The translations under genes and the position numbers were made by a program. From Rhizopus sp. PT2906 (taxonomy: Eukaryota > Mucoromycota > Mucoromycetes > Mucorales > Rhizopodaceae), in contig JAMYHX010000485.1 in assembly GCA_025529335.1 (NCBI GenBank), forward strand, positions 1 to 32,404: 32,404 nt of DNA, given 5' to 3'. Below are positions 11,073 through 21,174 of this stretch, in pieces. Below the pieces are notes generated by a model. It was not told the origin of the DNA. It saw only the letters and a list, made by a program, of their open reading frames with translations, and made no database searches. Each line of letters starts with the position of its first letter. Position 1 is the stretch's first letter.

Positions 11073-12670
11073 ATGTCGATTTTACCAATAAAGAAGTCAT
11101 CAAAGCATATCATGGATCAAGTCTTATCTGATTCATTGTTTCCTGCTCAAGATGAACCAGTCGAGGTAGAAGAAGAAGAGAAAGTTACAACAAAGAAGAA
11201 CAAAAAGGATCCATTGGCTACTCAAGTATGGCGTCTGTATACAAAGGCTAAGGACAATTTACCAAATGGTTCACGCATGGAAAACTTGACTTGGAGAATG
11301 ATGGCGATGACATTAAACCATAAAAAAAAGAAGGAAGACGGTGAAAAAGTAACTACACCACCTGCCGCTGATGACACAACAGGCTTATTATCTTCCTCTG
11401 CTCCTCCTTATACTATGGACTATAATCATAATAGTAATAATCAGACTAATGTATTAGTAGCTGGCAGTATGAGGGCGTTTCTCCCTACAGAAAACAATTT
11501 ACCAAAATACACAGTAAGTTTTTTGTCTTTTGCTTTTATTTCAGCTAATTCTATTGCATTATCTAGCCTCTAAAAAGAAGAGTGTCGAATAACGACTATG
11601 TCACATCCAACAGTATAACAATCCCTACTTCTTCATTTGATGATGACGATAACCATGAAGAGGATCATTACTTTAGTCAATCAGTACCTTCTAGCTCATA
11701 TCTAATGCAAAATAATCAGACCAGAACATTATTACCAAACAGCAATTCATCCATGCCTAGTTCACCTATTGGCGATACTACCATGTTTACGACAAATGGG
11801 GTTAATCCTGGCAGTCTTAGTTTTGAAGAGCTATTAAATGTATATTACCATGATTCAAGTACCACGGTTGCATCATCACCCTCTAGTTACAATAGCGATG
11901 ATCACACTCAACAGCAGCAATTATCAAATTCATTAAAAAACAAGAGAACAAGAAAATCAGATCAACAAGAACAAACAACAAGATGCTCTAATTGCCAAAC
12001 AACCACAACTCCATTATGGAGAAGGGATCCCCAAGGCCTACCCTTATGTAATGCCTGTGGTTTATTTTACAAATTGCATGGTTCTGTTAGACCATTAAGT
12101 TTAAAAACAGATGTCATCAAGAAGCGCAATAGAAATGGTGGTAATAACACATTACAAAAGCAACAGCAACAACAGCAGCAACAGCAGCCTTTGATTACCA
12201 CTAGTAAGTTGAAACCAGTGACGCCTAATATTGTGTTGAAACAGCAAACAGATACCAAAGTGGATAGAAGAAATACTGTTCATGCCATTAATAAAAGACC
12301 AAGCATAAATTCAAAAAGAAATAGAAGAACATCAGAAATGGTATTACCCCAAAATAGGGTAACCAACAATTTTATACTACCTTCATCATCTCCGCCTCCA
12401 ACGCCATCATTTCCAGTGCTTCCTATATCAGCTGCTAGCAACACAACTATGACACAGAACGATGAAGAATTAGCCACTAATGCTGCCGCTAATGCTATAT
12501 TGGAATCCATTGGTATCAATCTAAACAGTTTACCTGCTGAATTATTACCACTAGTCGCTTCTGCTGCTAATTATCATGCTATAACTAAGCAAAGAGTACA
12601 GCAACAGCAACAACCGCAACAGCAACAGCCTCTATTTAACTTTTATGAATCAGTCACAAGAACTCCTTAA
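11073..12670 (+). CDS. GATA zinc-finger transcription factor (AreA/Nit2/Gaf1-like)
   Basis: This is a DNA-binding regulator recognising GATA sites; in fungi proteins of this architecture mostly control nitrogen use. Exons 11073-11513 and 11567-12670 join in phase to give 514 residues. Near residues 47-80 there is a DUF1752-like block (QVWRLYTKAKDNLPNGSRME, followed by NLTWRMM), typical of the N-terminus of AreA/Nit2/Gaf1 proteins. The single zinc finger is C287-X2-C290-X17-C308-X2-C311, the fungal class IVb spacing, followed by a basic tail. The rest is low-complexity and rich in Ser, Asn and Gln, with glutamine tracts near 12158-12187 and 12597-12630. The intron is 53 nt, and its acceptor at 11566 places PLKRRV at the junction. 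No other regulatory domain was seen. Confidence 0.92.
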
Positions 12671-13800
12671 TATATATGATATATGGTTTATGTATAAAAG
12701 AAACAATTTATTCAAGCTATTCTAGGCCGGTACTCAAGACAACCTTAAGATTATGCAACACATTATGCTAAGACTATGCAAGAATAATAAGCAATGATTC
12801 AATATAGTAATTTTTGCAAACAATTTTAAATTAAAATGCCTCATTCTCTTTTGTTCCCTTTTCAAGCGAAATTTTCACTCACATTGACTATCTGATATTA
12901 CAGCTCAAATCATATGCATTAGCCGTTCGTTAATGTTTCTTTATCCCTTTATCCTCACTTGCATCCTTGTAAGTGCTGCTTTGTTTGTTAATGAGGACTT
13001 ATATACCTTCAATCAGCATATCTCAGTGATACAAAATCAAATCTACATAGCCCCAGTTGCAGCAGGTATTACCATTATGCAAAGCTTATCAACTGTTGAT
13101 CAGATTGAGAATATTAAACAATATTTTGACGCTATAGAAGATACAAAGTCCTCGTGTTTATTCTAAAGTAAGTCAGCAGTTCTGATATGATAAAAATCAT
13201 CATATTCTAAAGCCGTCAAATGTTGCTCATATTCATAAAGTTACACTAAAGAGATTGACAAAGGAGCTTTTTTATTTGTTGATTTATTGTTGAGTCAACA
13301 AAAATATGAGGAGAAGAGATGAAACTTCCCTTGCTATTCTTTTGATGGCCAACAACCGACAACTTTTACACTTGCTGATAAAACTCACTGAAATCGCCCT
13401 GCGAAAATTACGGTCGCTGATCTCGTTGGTTCTCTTTTCTGCAGATATCATTTCATTTGAAGCATCATTTTTTATCCGACGCTGAAAGAAATGACGAAAA
13501 AAAGAAAAGTGATGGCGTCTTTACGAATCAAAGTATTACCAACAGTTTGTTGTGAATAATAGACAACTATATCATTATATTATGATATATACCACTGATG
13601 CCTAGAGTAGAGTCATGGACAGTAATGCTTGTAGCTCTCTTGACTGCACAATACATTTCTTTTTTGAAAGTTTCCCCAAACATGTAAAAAGTGTTTTCTG
13701 AGATTAAAATTATATTCCGTATGTGGCTTCCTTTTTGGTAAAAGAAAAAAGCTGGCTCTCTCCCTCTCTCCTTCTTTTTTTCTTTGTTTCTTTTCATTAC
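12671..13800. other. Gap between GATA factor and transporter
   Basis: About 1.1 kb with no firm gene. It contains a weak short reading frame (12933-13166, listed separately) and then AT-rich DNA. A strong CT-rich leader (13758-13795) runs into the transporter start codon, a common fungal promoter or 5' leader feature. Confidence 0.4.
12933..13166 (+). CDS. Possible small protein with hydrophobic N-terminus
   Basis: A 77-residue frame starts with ATG and has a hydrophobic segment at residues 1-18 that could act as a signal peptide, then a polar, helix-prone remainder with a single Cys near the end. It is not recognised as any family. The frame contains a good splice-donor sequence (GTAAGTG near 12970), which weakens the single-exon reading. 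It may be a short secreted protein, a fragment of a longer spliced gene, or chance. Confidence 0.2.
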   Translation: MFLYPFILTCILVSAALFVNEDLYTFNQHISVIQNQIYIAPVAAGITIMQSLSTVDQIENIKQYFDAIEDTKSSCLF

Positions 13801-15272
13801 ATGAGCTTAGATATAGAACAAGCGCCAAATTATGGCACAATCCCTGCTGGTGAAATCATTATAGAAGATTTTGATTTGTTACAGTCAAGTAAACCTGGTT
13901 ATGGTACAAGATCAATCTTTGAGGTATCATTAAACATTGTTAATGCTACTGTCGGCTCTGGTGTTATCGGTTTACCTTTTGCTTTATTCCTTTCTGGATT
14001 CACCCTTGGAATAGCTATATCTATCTTTGTTGGCTTATTGACCTTTGCAGCCGTTTATTCCCTTATTCTAACAGGTCAAAAGAGCCAAACATTTAATTTT
14101 GCTTCCCTTGCTGAAGTAGCAATGGGTCGATTTGGATACCATATGCTGAATTTTATGCTTTTTATACAAAGTGCTGGAAGTGTTATTAGTTACTTTATAC
14201 GTAAGTTGCGTTCTTCTTATTCTTATCTTTGTATTTATCTATTCACATAGTTGTTGCGGATACCATACCCGTCCTGCTGGGTCTTTATTTCCCTAGATAC
14301 CCACTGCTGGCTGATAGGACAATTGTTACAGCAGTAGTCTCTATATTTGTGGTAAGTGAATAATTAATATGCCTCCCCAGTGTCGCTCATATCCTTGTTT
14401 CCAGATGCTCCCCCTTAATCTGTTTAGATCGATTGGCGCATTGGCAAAATGGTCTGCCTTTTCTGTACTCTTACTGCCCATTATGATTTTATCTGTCTTG
14501 ATAAGGGCACCAGCCTATGCACCAGATCATGAGGCACCAATATTCAGACTGGGCAAGGATCCTATTGCGGCTGCAGGTATCATGTCATTTGCCTTTGTTT
14601 GCTCACAAGTGGCATTTTCAAACTATTTGTCCCAAAAAAACCAATCAACATCAGCCTGGAAGCTTTCCTCCATCGTATCCACCCTTATGAGTTGGACCAT
14701 TTCGATCACATTTGCTGCTATTGGTTATCTAAGTTTTGGTCAAGATGTTTCTTCCAATATATTTAGTAATTTTCCTACCGATGACAACATTATCAATATT
14801 GGTAGATTGGCACTGGGTTTATCTATGGTCTTGACGGTTCCGTAAGTTGATACAAATGCTGATCTTATGGGGCTTTGATAACCTTTTTGATAGTATGGCG
14901 TTTTATCCTGCAAGAGATGCCGTGCAAAAAACGATTGGGTTTGAGACTGTAGATCGCCAACCAACTGCTTTACAACATTATGGCATTACAGTCATCCTGT
15001 TTGCCTTCTTTTTGGTATGCGGTGTCCAAATTCGTTCTCTCGGAAAAGTATACTCCCTTGTTGGTGGTATTGCTTCTTCTTTCTTGGCTTATATTATACC
15101 TGGACTTGCCTATATTGCTGTCTTTCATCCTACATGGTTAAGACGGTCAGTACCTTTAATAGATAATAAGACGCCTCTTGTCAGTAGTTCTTGGTGGTTA
15201 GATATCATATCTGTCATTCTGGTTGTCTTTGGTGCAATTGTTATGCTTTTTACTATAAAAAGCGCTTTTTAA
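13801..15272 (+). CDS. Amino acid transporter of the AVT/SLC38 (AAAP) family
   Basis: This is a membrane carrier that moves neutral amino acids, in fungi often across the vacuolar membrane. Exons 13801-14200, 14251-14351, 14405-14841 and 14894-15272 give 438 residues in consistent phase, the normal length for the family. After a soluble N-terminus of about 35 residues, the first membrane helix carries the family signature (NIVNATVGSGVIGLPFA, residues 44-60). About eleven hydrophobic helices follow, with YLSFGQ in the middle and FYPARDAVQK after exon 4 begins. Introns are 50-53 nt. The ATG at 13801 is the first in frame, since the stretch upstream is CT-rich leader. Substrate and exact membrane cannot be told from sequence. 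Confidence 0.9.
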
Positions 15273-15577
15273 TCTTGATACCCTTTAAATAGAACATTTA
15301 TCTGAGAGAATATTACTTTATTAAATATTATAATGTTTACTCTCTTTCAGTTGCATAAATACGTTATGATTCCTATCAAAGACAACGATTCGTTGGATGA
15401 CTTTTGTAGCGGCTTTGTATGGGTAACCAAGTTACCCTTCTCCCACACTAATACCCTGCTTAATTTAGTTTACACAAAACTGCTACAGTCTTTTTTTTTT
15501 TTTTTTTTTTTTTTTTCTTTCACGTGGAAGTTTATGTGTACTTTTCTTTTTTCTTTTTTCTTTTCATAAAATAGACA
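15273..15577. other. Gap between transporter and C1/DysF gene
   Basis: No gene is evident. It holds the transporter 3' end and the promoter or leader of the next gene, including the long T tract at 15491-15516 and the CT-rich stretch after it. Confidence 0.4.
15491..15516 (+). repeat. T26 homopolymer tract in promoter
   Basis: An uninterrupted run of 26 T lies 62-87 nt before the start codon of the C1/dysferlin-domain gene, within a CT-rich leader. Such poly(dA:dT) tracts commonly exclude nucleosomes in fungal promoters; length may be affected by sequencing error. Confidence 0.8.
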
Positions 15578-17335
15578 ATGATACAACCATTGAAATATCA
15601 CTTGTTTAGTGAAAAAAACTTTCAAGGTCTCGTCTACTGCGACTATTGTGGTAAGCTACTCTGGGGCTTAGCAAGACAAGGTGTACAATGCTCGGGTATG
15701 TCCTCTAATTGCTCGTAAATATATTATCTAATTGCTTTTTAGAATGCGGATATAACTGCCACCTTACTTGTAGTGATAAAGTCATCCAGTGTAGACCAAC
15801 CAGACGTTGGAGTCCAGATAGTCTTTCTGTTACTGATTCTGAACCGGACTCTGTTTCAAAGTATTCAGCTAGTAAAGCCAGACCTTCGCTTGACAGCCTA
15901 CGCTATTTGGACGATGATACTGGCAGTATCGGTCGAAAGCCAAGGTCAACCAGCAATATGTATGAAGATATACCACCGTCTCGTTCGATGAAAAATCTGG
16001 ATGAACCATTGAAATCTCCCACCTTACTAAGCAATAATAGATCCTATCGAAAATCATTAAAACAATACCTTCAAAAGACAAACACTCTCGGAGACACGGA
16101 TGGCATGAGCCCACAGGCAACAGCCAAGGCATTCACACGACTTGTCGCGAGATCAAGAGCGTTTTTTTACTTGGCCGACTTTGTCTATGATATTTATTGC
16201 TGGAAAAACAGTCTACATTCTTTACTTGTTTCTCTGTTTTGGATATCTACATGTAAGGGCACCTATATCTTATCTTACTGGTGATACAAAGTTTGCCTTT
16301 TAGGTATATACCCAAAGACTCTACTGTTAGTGCCTTTTTTTCCAGTATGTGTATTATATATTAAAGTCGGAACAAGGCCACAGGAGCATGCATCACAGGT
16401 ACTTGCTCCTCGATATAATGAAAATACAATTGAATATTACAGAAATCTGGAGCAAATGCAACATACCTTCATTTTCTTCATTCGTCTCTATGACAACATA
16501 GCATATCATCTCCATCATGTCAATCTTGATAATTCAGCTTATAGAATCTTGCTTGCTTCGAGTGCATTTACTTCACTCATGTTTTTTTATATTGGAAGGT
16601 ATCTCATCATGATGGTTGGACTCTTGATTTTGTTTAACAAGACCTGGATCGGGAGCTTTATGGAAGTTGTTTTACTTTTTCTTGTTGAACTATTGCAAAC
16701 ATGTATAGATGTTATTCAAAAACTGGCTTTTCGTACATCAACCCCTGAACGAAAGCCTATTGAAGTCTCCGTTTATGAGAATCAACGGTGGTGGGCAGGC
16801 ACAGGTTATACATCACAGGTCTGTAAGGAGAAACAAAATATTTTAGACTGTACTGAATTGTGCTGTAGATGCTGAGATCAGAAAGAGCAGCTTGGTCAAA
16901 CATCACTGGATTAGAGCCACTGCCGCCAAAAGAAGACATTCCTCCACCAGCGCATTATACTTGGACAAAGGATGACTGGTGTCTGGATGCAACAGGGCCA
17001 TGGATAGACGACGTGCTTGGTATAGGTAAGTTAGAGACATTAGTTGCTGTTGTGCTTATATTCAAATAACCTTCGTTTTACAATCTATTTATACTGAAAT
17101 GCATGAGCAGTAGTAAGTTTGGTTCTTTATGAAATCAACTATTATTAACTGTGTACTATAGATGACAGTTGATTGTGATCAGGATGGTTGGGTGTACTCT
17201 GATCACAAGTGGTCTAATCCTGTTGGAGTATCAGAATTACATAAAGTGGGGGCTAACGGACAGATTGATAATACAAAGACATTGACAAGAAGAAGGAGAT
17301 GGTATAGAAAGGCCATTCCTATCCATTCATTATAA
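15578..17335 (+). CDS. C1-domain plus Pex24/dysferlin-domain peroxin-like membrane protein
   Basis: The N-terminus is a C1 (diacylglycerol/phorbol-type) zinc domain: H8, C21, C24, C38, C41, H46, C49 and C56 follow the C1 spacing except that the last gap is six residues rather than seven. A Ser-rich linker (60-160) follows, then a membrane region with several hydrophobic helices, and then DysF signatures: ENQRWW plus the SERAAWSN block (DysFN) and the DGWVYSDHKW block (DysFC), followed by RRRRWYRKA. This second half matches the fungal Pex24/Pex30 family, which shapes ER sites for peroxisome and lipid-droplet formation. Exons 15578-15695, 15743-16252, 16304-16818, 16869-17025 and 17169-17335 give 488 residues. 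Splicing at 17026-17168 is the least sure, because the intron is 143 nt when others are about 50. Confidence 0.82.
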
Positions 17336-17673
17336 ATACCCTCTTTGCTTGATATGTCTTGTATTAATATACAACATTTTCTATATTGTATTTATTAAGA
17401 GATTAATTGAGTGGCCAGTGTCGATCAAGTTCTGCTCAGTCAAATGAGCAGAGATTATTGTAGACTAAACATGCTTTCCTTTAGTTCAGGAAAGATGAAA
17501 ACTACTTTATAAAATAACCCTCTTTGATTTATCAGTGCCCATTTTAAGGAATAAAAGTCCTACTGGGGTTTAGTTGATGGATTTATTTTATGTGTGTAAT
17601 ATGTATAGAAGGATAATATAATAATCATAATGATAGCAGTATAATAGTGTACAGAGATTGTCTATAATGATAG
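17336..17673. other. Gap between convergent genes
   Basis: This separates the ends of the C1/DysF gene (+) and the SH3/RA gene (-). It is AT-rich and no gene or strong repeat is seen; it should hold both 3' untranslated regions. Confidence 0.5.
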
Positions 17674-20198
17674 CTATGATGATGTAGCTATACGTTGTAG
17701 TTCCTGATAAAGTATATTAATACACAACATCAGTATTATGTTATTTTACTTACTAGTTCCAGATCATCCATGTTGGAAAGATCGCTATCATGTAAGCTAT
17801 CAAACGCATCGCCACTTAATTTTAGCGAAGAAGACCGTGTAGGTAAGCTTCTTTTGACTATTAAAAAAAAGTAAGTAGGATGCATAATTACATAATGAAT
17901 GTATTTACAATCATTTGAGTGTTTTTTATCATAATAAGCTGATAAACTATTTGATCTAGTTGGTGCCACTTTTGGAGATATTTGCTTTTTATCATGTTCT
18001 AGTGACTGGATGGCTTCATCTAACTTCTTTATGACAGTTTCAGTACTTGACAGACTATATTTGTGGTTACTATCTTGTTGTTTTAGTAGTTTGCGAACCA
18101 CAGAACGTCGATTGTTATCATATGAAAGGTCAGTTACACCAGCAGATTGTGTCGGTTCCTTTTTATGTAAAATGAATGATTTTTCTGTTGTTCCTTTTGG
18201 AATGAGTTCAGAATCATTAAGTATATCAACTAATGATCTGTCCATAGGCAATGTTTTCTCTATAGTAAATAGAAGCAACGTGAGATTATTGAAAAAGAGA
18301 GGGAATGTTTTACATCTTACCGCTACGACCATTTATCAATACGGTCATATAATACATGTTGTAGTCTTGGCCTTTCAAGTGAAATTTTTCTAGAGCAGTA
18401 ATAATCAAATCAGATATCCTAGTTAAACTTGAAGTGGCTACCAGCTTTTCGATTCTTTCTTTCTTTAAGAACTTTTTTGGGTGAACATCTTTTCGAAGTA
18501 AGCTACTTTTCCTTAACACAGATCCTCTTTTTATATTGTCATTGTCTACGTAATAGGATATTTTTACATAAACCTGCCCATCAATAGTGCGCTTGATCCT
18601 CTTGTGCAACGAAAACCGTATGACAGAATCTTCTCCAAAATGAGCTTTTGCACGTTGCCTTGCTTTGGATACACCAACACGAGTTACTTTGATGGTGGGC
18701 TGTTCAATAGACAACTTTTTGATTGATGTTAAAGACGGCATGGGTGTAGTAAGATGATCACTGAGAGACTCAAAAATGGCTAATGGTTTATCTTGAGGCA
18801 ATAGAGTAAGCTCATCTATAGCGCTATTAGTAATAATTATAAAAATACATTTGTATCATCTTACCACTATCCATTGATTTTACAGTCAGGTAATATTCGA
18901 TGGTATTTGATTTGTCTGTTAATAAGGGTATATGAAACTTTTGTAAGGCTAACTTTAACAACTGATCTGCATTCATATCAGGCGTAACAGCCACAGTTGC
19001 AAACATGGCGCCAACATTAATGTTTCCAGCAAATATACGTAATACATGATATTGTCTATTTTCAACAAATTGTTCCTCTATTTTATCCTTTTTACTATTG
19101 CTATTTCCAATGGAGAATAGTCTTTTCAATCCTGCCACGGATTTTTGTTGTTGTTGATGCTGTTGTCGTTGTACATCTTTCTTCGAATCATCAAACTGAA
19201 GAAGTGGTAATGGTTTATTACTTTTGTTATTTTCTCTTGTTGCACAACTATCTTCTTCTTGAATTAAATGAATGGATCTATTTAGCTCGGGATTAAGTAC
19301 TAATGTTGATGTTGTCTTGATGGTTTGTTTGTCGTCATCGTCATCGTCGTCATTATCACTATTACTACTACTGATACTACTTTGACTAATGTCATCCACA
19401 TCAGTGTTATCAGCACTTAATGCTGAATTAATTGACATCACTTCCTCCCAGTGTTCAAATACTTGCTCATATGAGCTATCGTTATCTTCATCTGTTAGAA
19501 TAATTTGCAGCTGACATGCAAGCTCTTTTGATAATTTAACTTTCTTCTTTTTTGGTTGTTTATTACTGTTACTTGACACATGATCTGGTAAACGGGCAAT
19601 TGAAGTCACCTTATACACGAACATTAATATTCAGTATGAATAATGTGGGTTTTACTTACCTCAACATTACGATGTTTGTTTAGTCTAGCCAACCTTTCAA
19701 ATGGTGTCTATAAAATATATATAAAGATCGACAATAATAAACCGTTAAAAGTGTATAAAACTCGTTATTACTCAATAGCTACACTACTTCAATATTTTCG
19801 GCTGGAATGTATCCAACTTCAGATGTCTTTAAGGCTCTAACTAGCCACCAATACGAGTTTGTATCATCCAATAAAGTCATTGCATCCCCTTTGATGACTG
19901 ATGCTTGTCCATCCACTGTTGCCACAAATGTATGAAGGGCATAGACCAAGTCAAAGTTAATATCTTCATCAGGAATGCTGGATGAAGAAGAATATATTGA
20001 ATTATTATCGTCGTCTTCTTCTTCTTCTTTCTCTTCTTCTCTTTCTTCCTCTTCGCTCTTTTCATGTTCTTCTTCTTCATAAACAGTAGTCACTGTAGGG
20101 GATGTGGATAAAGTGCCGTTATCCACAGCCCATTGTCTTGCTTTTTGATATCGTTCCCTTAAAGCGTCTATTGAGCTGTGTCTTGTTTTTATAGACAT
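17674..20198 (-). CDS. SH3 and tandem Ras-association domain signalling protein
   Basis: This is probably a scaffold linking small GTPases to polarity or signalling partners. Reading the minus strand, exons are 20198-19788, 19707-19660, 19609-18865, 18815-18321, 18259-17909, 17857-17754 and 17703-17674, giving 727 residues in consistent phase. An SH3 domain lies at about 80-137 (ALHTF, then the WWLVRA and GYIPAENIE motifs). It continues into a tiny 16-residue exon (ERLARLNKHRN), a stretch that often follows this SH3 type in fungi. Two ubiquitin-fold, RA-like domains follow at about 336-430 and 483-590, both ending in a YYLTV or YYMTV strand. The C-terminus has a coiled segment and ends ELQRIATSS. 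The intron 17858-17908 is 51 nt, in phase and free of stops, so it could be retained. Orthologue identity was not settled. Confidence 0.85.
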
Positions 20199-20688
20199 GG
20201 TATATTCAACATAAAATAATAAAGCGAGAAATGAGAAAACACGTTTTTCTTTAATTTCAGATAAAATTATTTTTATAAAAGAACCAAGTGCGTGTAACAA
20301 ATCATGTATGTTTGTAGAACATTCATTACATTATATTCATAGCACTTTACTCCTTTATCCAAGGTAACAATATATATCTTTTACTTATATTTCTTGACGA
20401 GCTGAGATGTTCATTATCATTCATAGACAATAGGAGAACATTCCTAGTGTTTTTTTTTTTTTTTTTTTTTTACTCTAGTTTACACTTTGTTCCGAAATTA
20501 CACTGATAGAAATGATAAGTTCAGACAACAAAGAATAAAAGTAAAAGAATGAATAAAAAATGATTAGTAAATCAGTTATTACGTTGATATTAAATACTTA
20601 GATTATAAAGATGAGAGTTTATAAGAAAAAGAAGCAAGAAAGGTGAGTGAAGTTATAAAGAGAATATTGACATCTTACCCAAAGTGTA
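20199..20688. other. Promoter region of the SH3/RA gene
   Basis: AT-rich sequence upstream of the minus-strand start at 20198. It contains a long T run at 20450-20471 and no recognisable gene. Confidence 0.45.
20450..20471 (+). repeat. T22 homopolymer tract
   Basis: A run of about 22 T (22 A on the coding strand of the SH3/RA gene), some 250 nt upstream of that gene's start. It is possibly a nucleosome-excluding promoter element. Confidence 0.75.
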
Positions 20689-20946
20689 TTAAAAAGGGCC
20701 AGCGATAACCAGCTCGAAAACGTAAAGAAAGAAAAAGAAGAGAGCAAGATAGAGAGTGAATGGACCAAAGCTTGGTAAGAACCAAACTACCCCAGCCAAC
20801 ACCGGGTTAGTTTCGATTTTATGATCTATAACACTACATATTAGTTTCTTACAAGAGTAAAGAATATAACCTACCTTAGGGCTAGCTGGGGAATAGCTGG
20901 TCTTACTTTTTGGTCCAAAAAAGAAAAGAAAAGAAAGAGAAGTCAA
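20689..20946 (-). CDS. Possible small single-pass membrane protein, start unresolved
   Basis: Two pieces on the minus strand, 20946-20871 and 20825-20689, join across a 45-nt intron (GTTATA donor, TATAG acceptor) into about 70 codons. The product has a short polar lead (GPKSKTSYSPASPKV), an acidic-polar stretch, and a long hydrophobic helix of some 25 residues ending ELVIAGPF before TAA. The proline- and serine-rich lead plus single helix looks like a small ER or organelle membrane protein, but no family was recognised. There is no ATG in frame or nearby: the lead is preceded by a CT-rich run, and no ATG occurs for at least 150 nt upstream on this strand. The start may lie in an upstream exon, or the gene may have lost it. 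Confidence 0.35.
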   Translation of the reverse strand: MTSLSFLFFFGPKSKTSYSPASPKVGYILYSCKKLICSVIDHKIETNPVLAGVVWFLPSFGPFTLYLALFFFFLYVFELVIAGPF

Positions 20947-21103
20947 GATCAGACTGTTTATACAGAGTCTCTAACAACTTTTCCTTTTGTTATTAAGCGC
21001 TGACCACAATTATCTTATACTCAAAAATTTCAAGAAAGGATTGATAGCCAACTAAAGTGTAATTGTTATTGTTTAAATTGCGTGCCAATAATATATGAAA
21101 AAG
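20947..21103. other. Short gap before LINE remnant
   Basis: AT-rich sequence between the possible small membrane-protein gene and the left target-site copy of the LINE. Nothing was recognised. Confidence 0.4.
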
Positions 21104-21117
21104 TGTATATATTTTAG
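21104..21117 (+). repeat. Left copy of probable LINE target-site duplication
   Basis: The 14-mer TGTATATATTTTAG occurs here and again at 23685-23698, just outside the two ends of the LINE remnant. A direct repeat of this size flanking a 5'-truncated non-LTR element is what target-primed insertion leaves. Confidence 0.6.
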
Positions 21118-21174
21118 GTTTGTGATTCCTCGGCAACCTATTTCGAAAATGCTTCCTGTCTACTCACTATCGAC

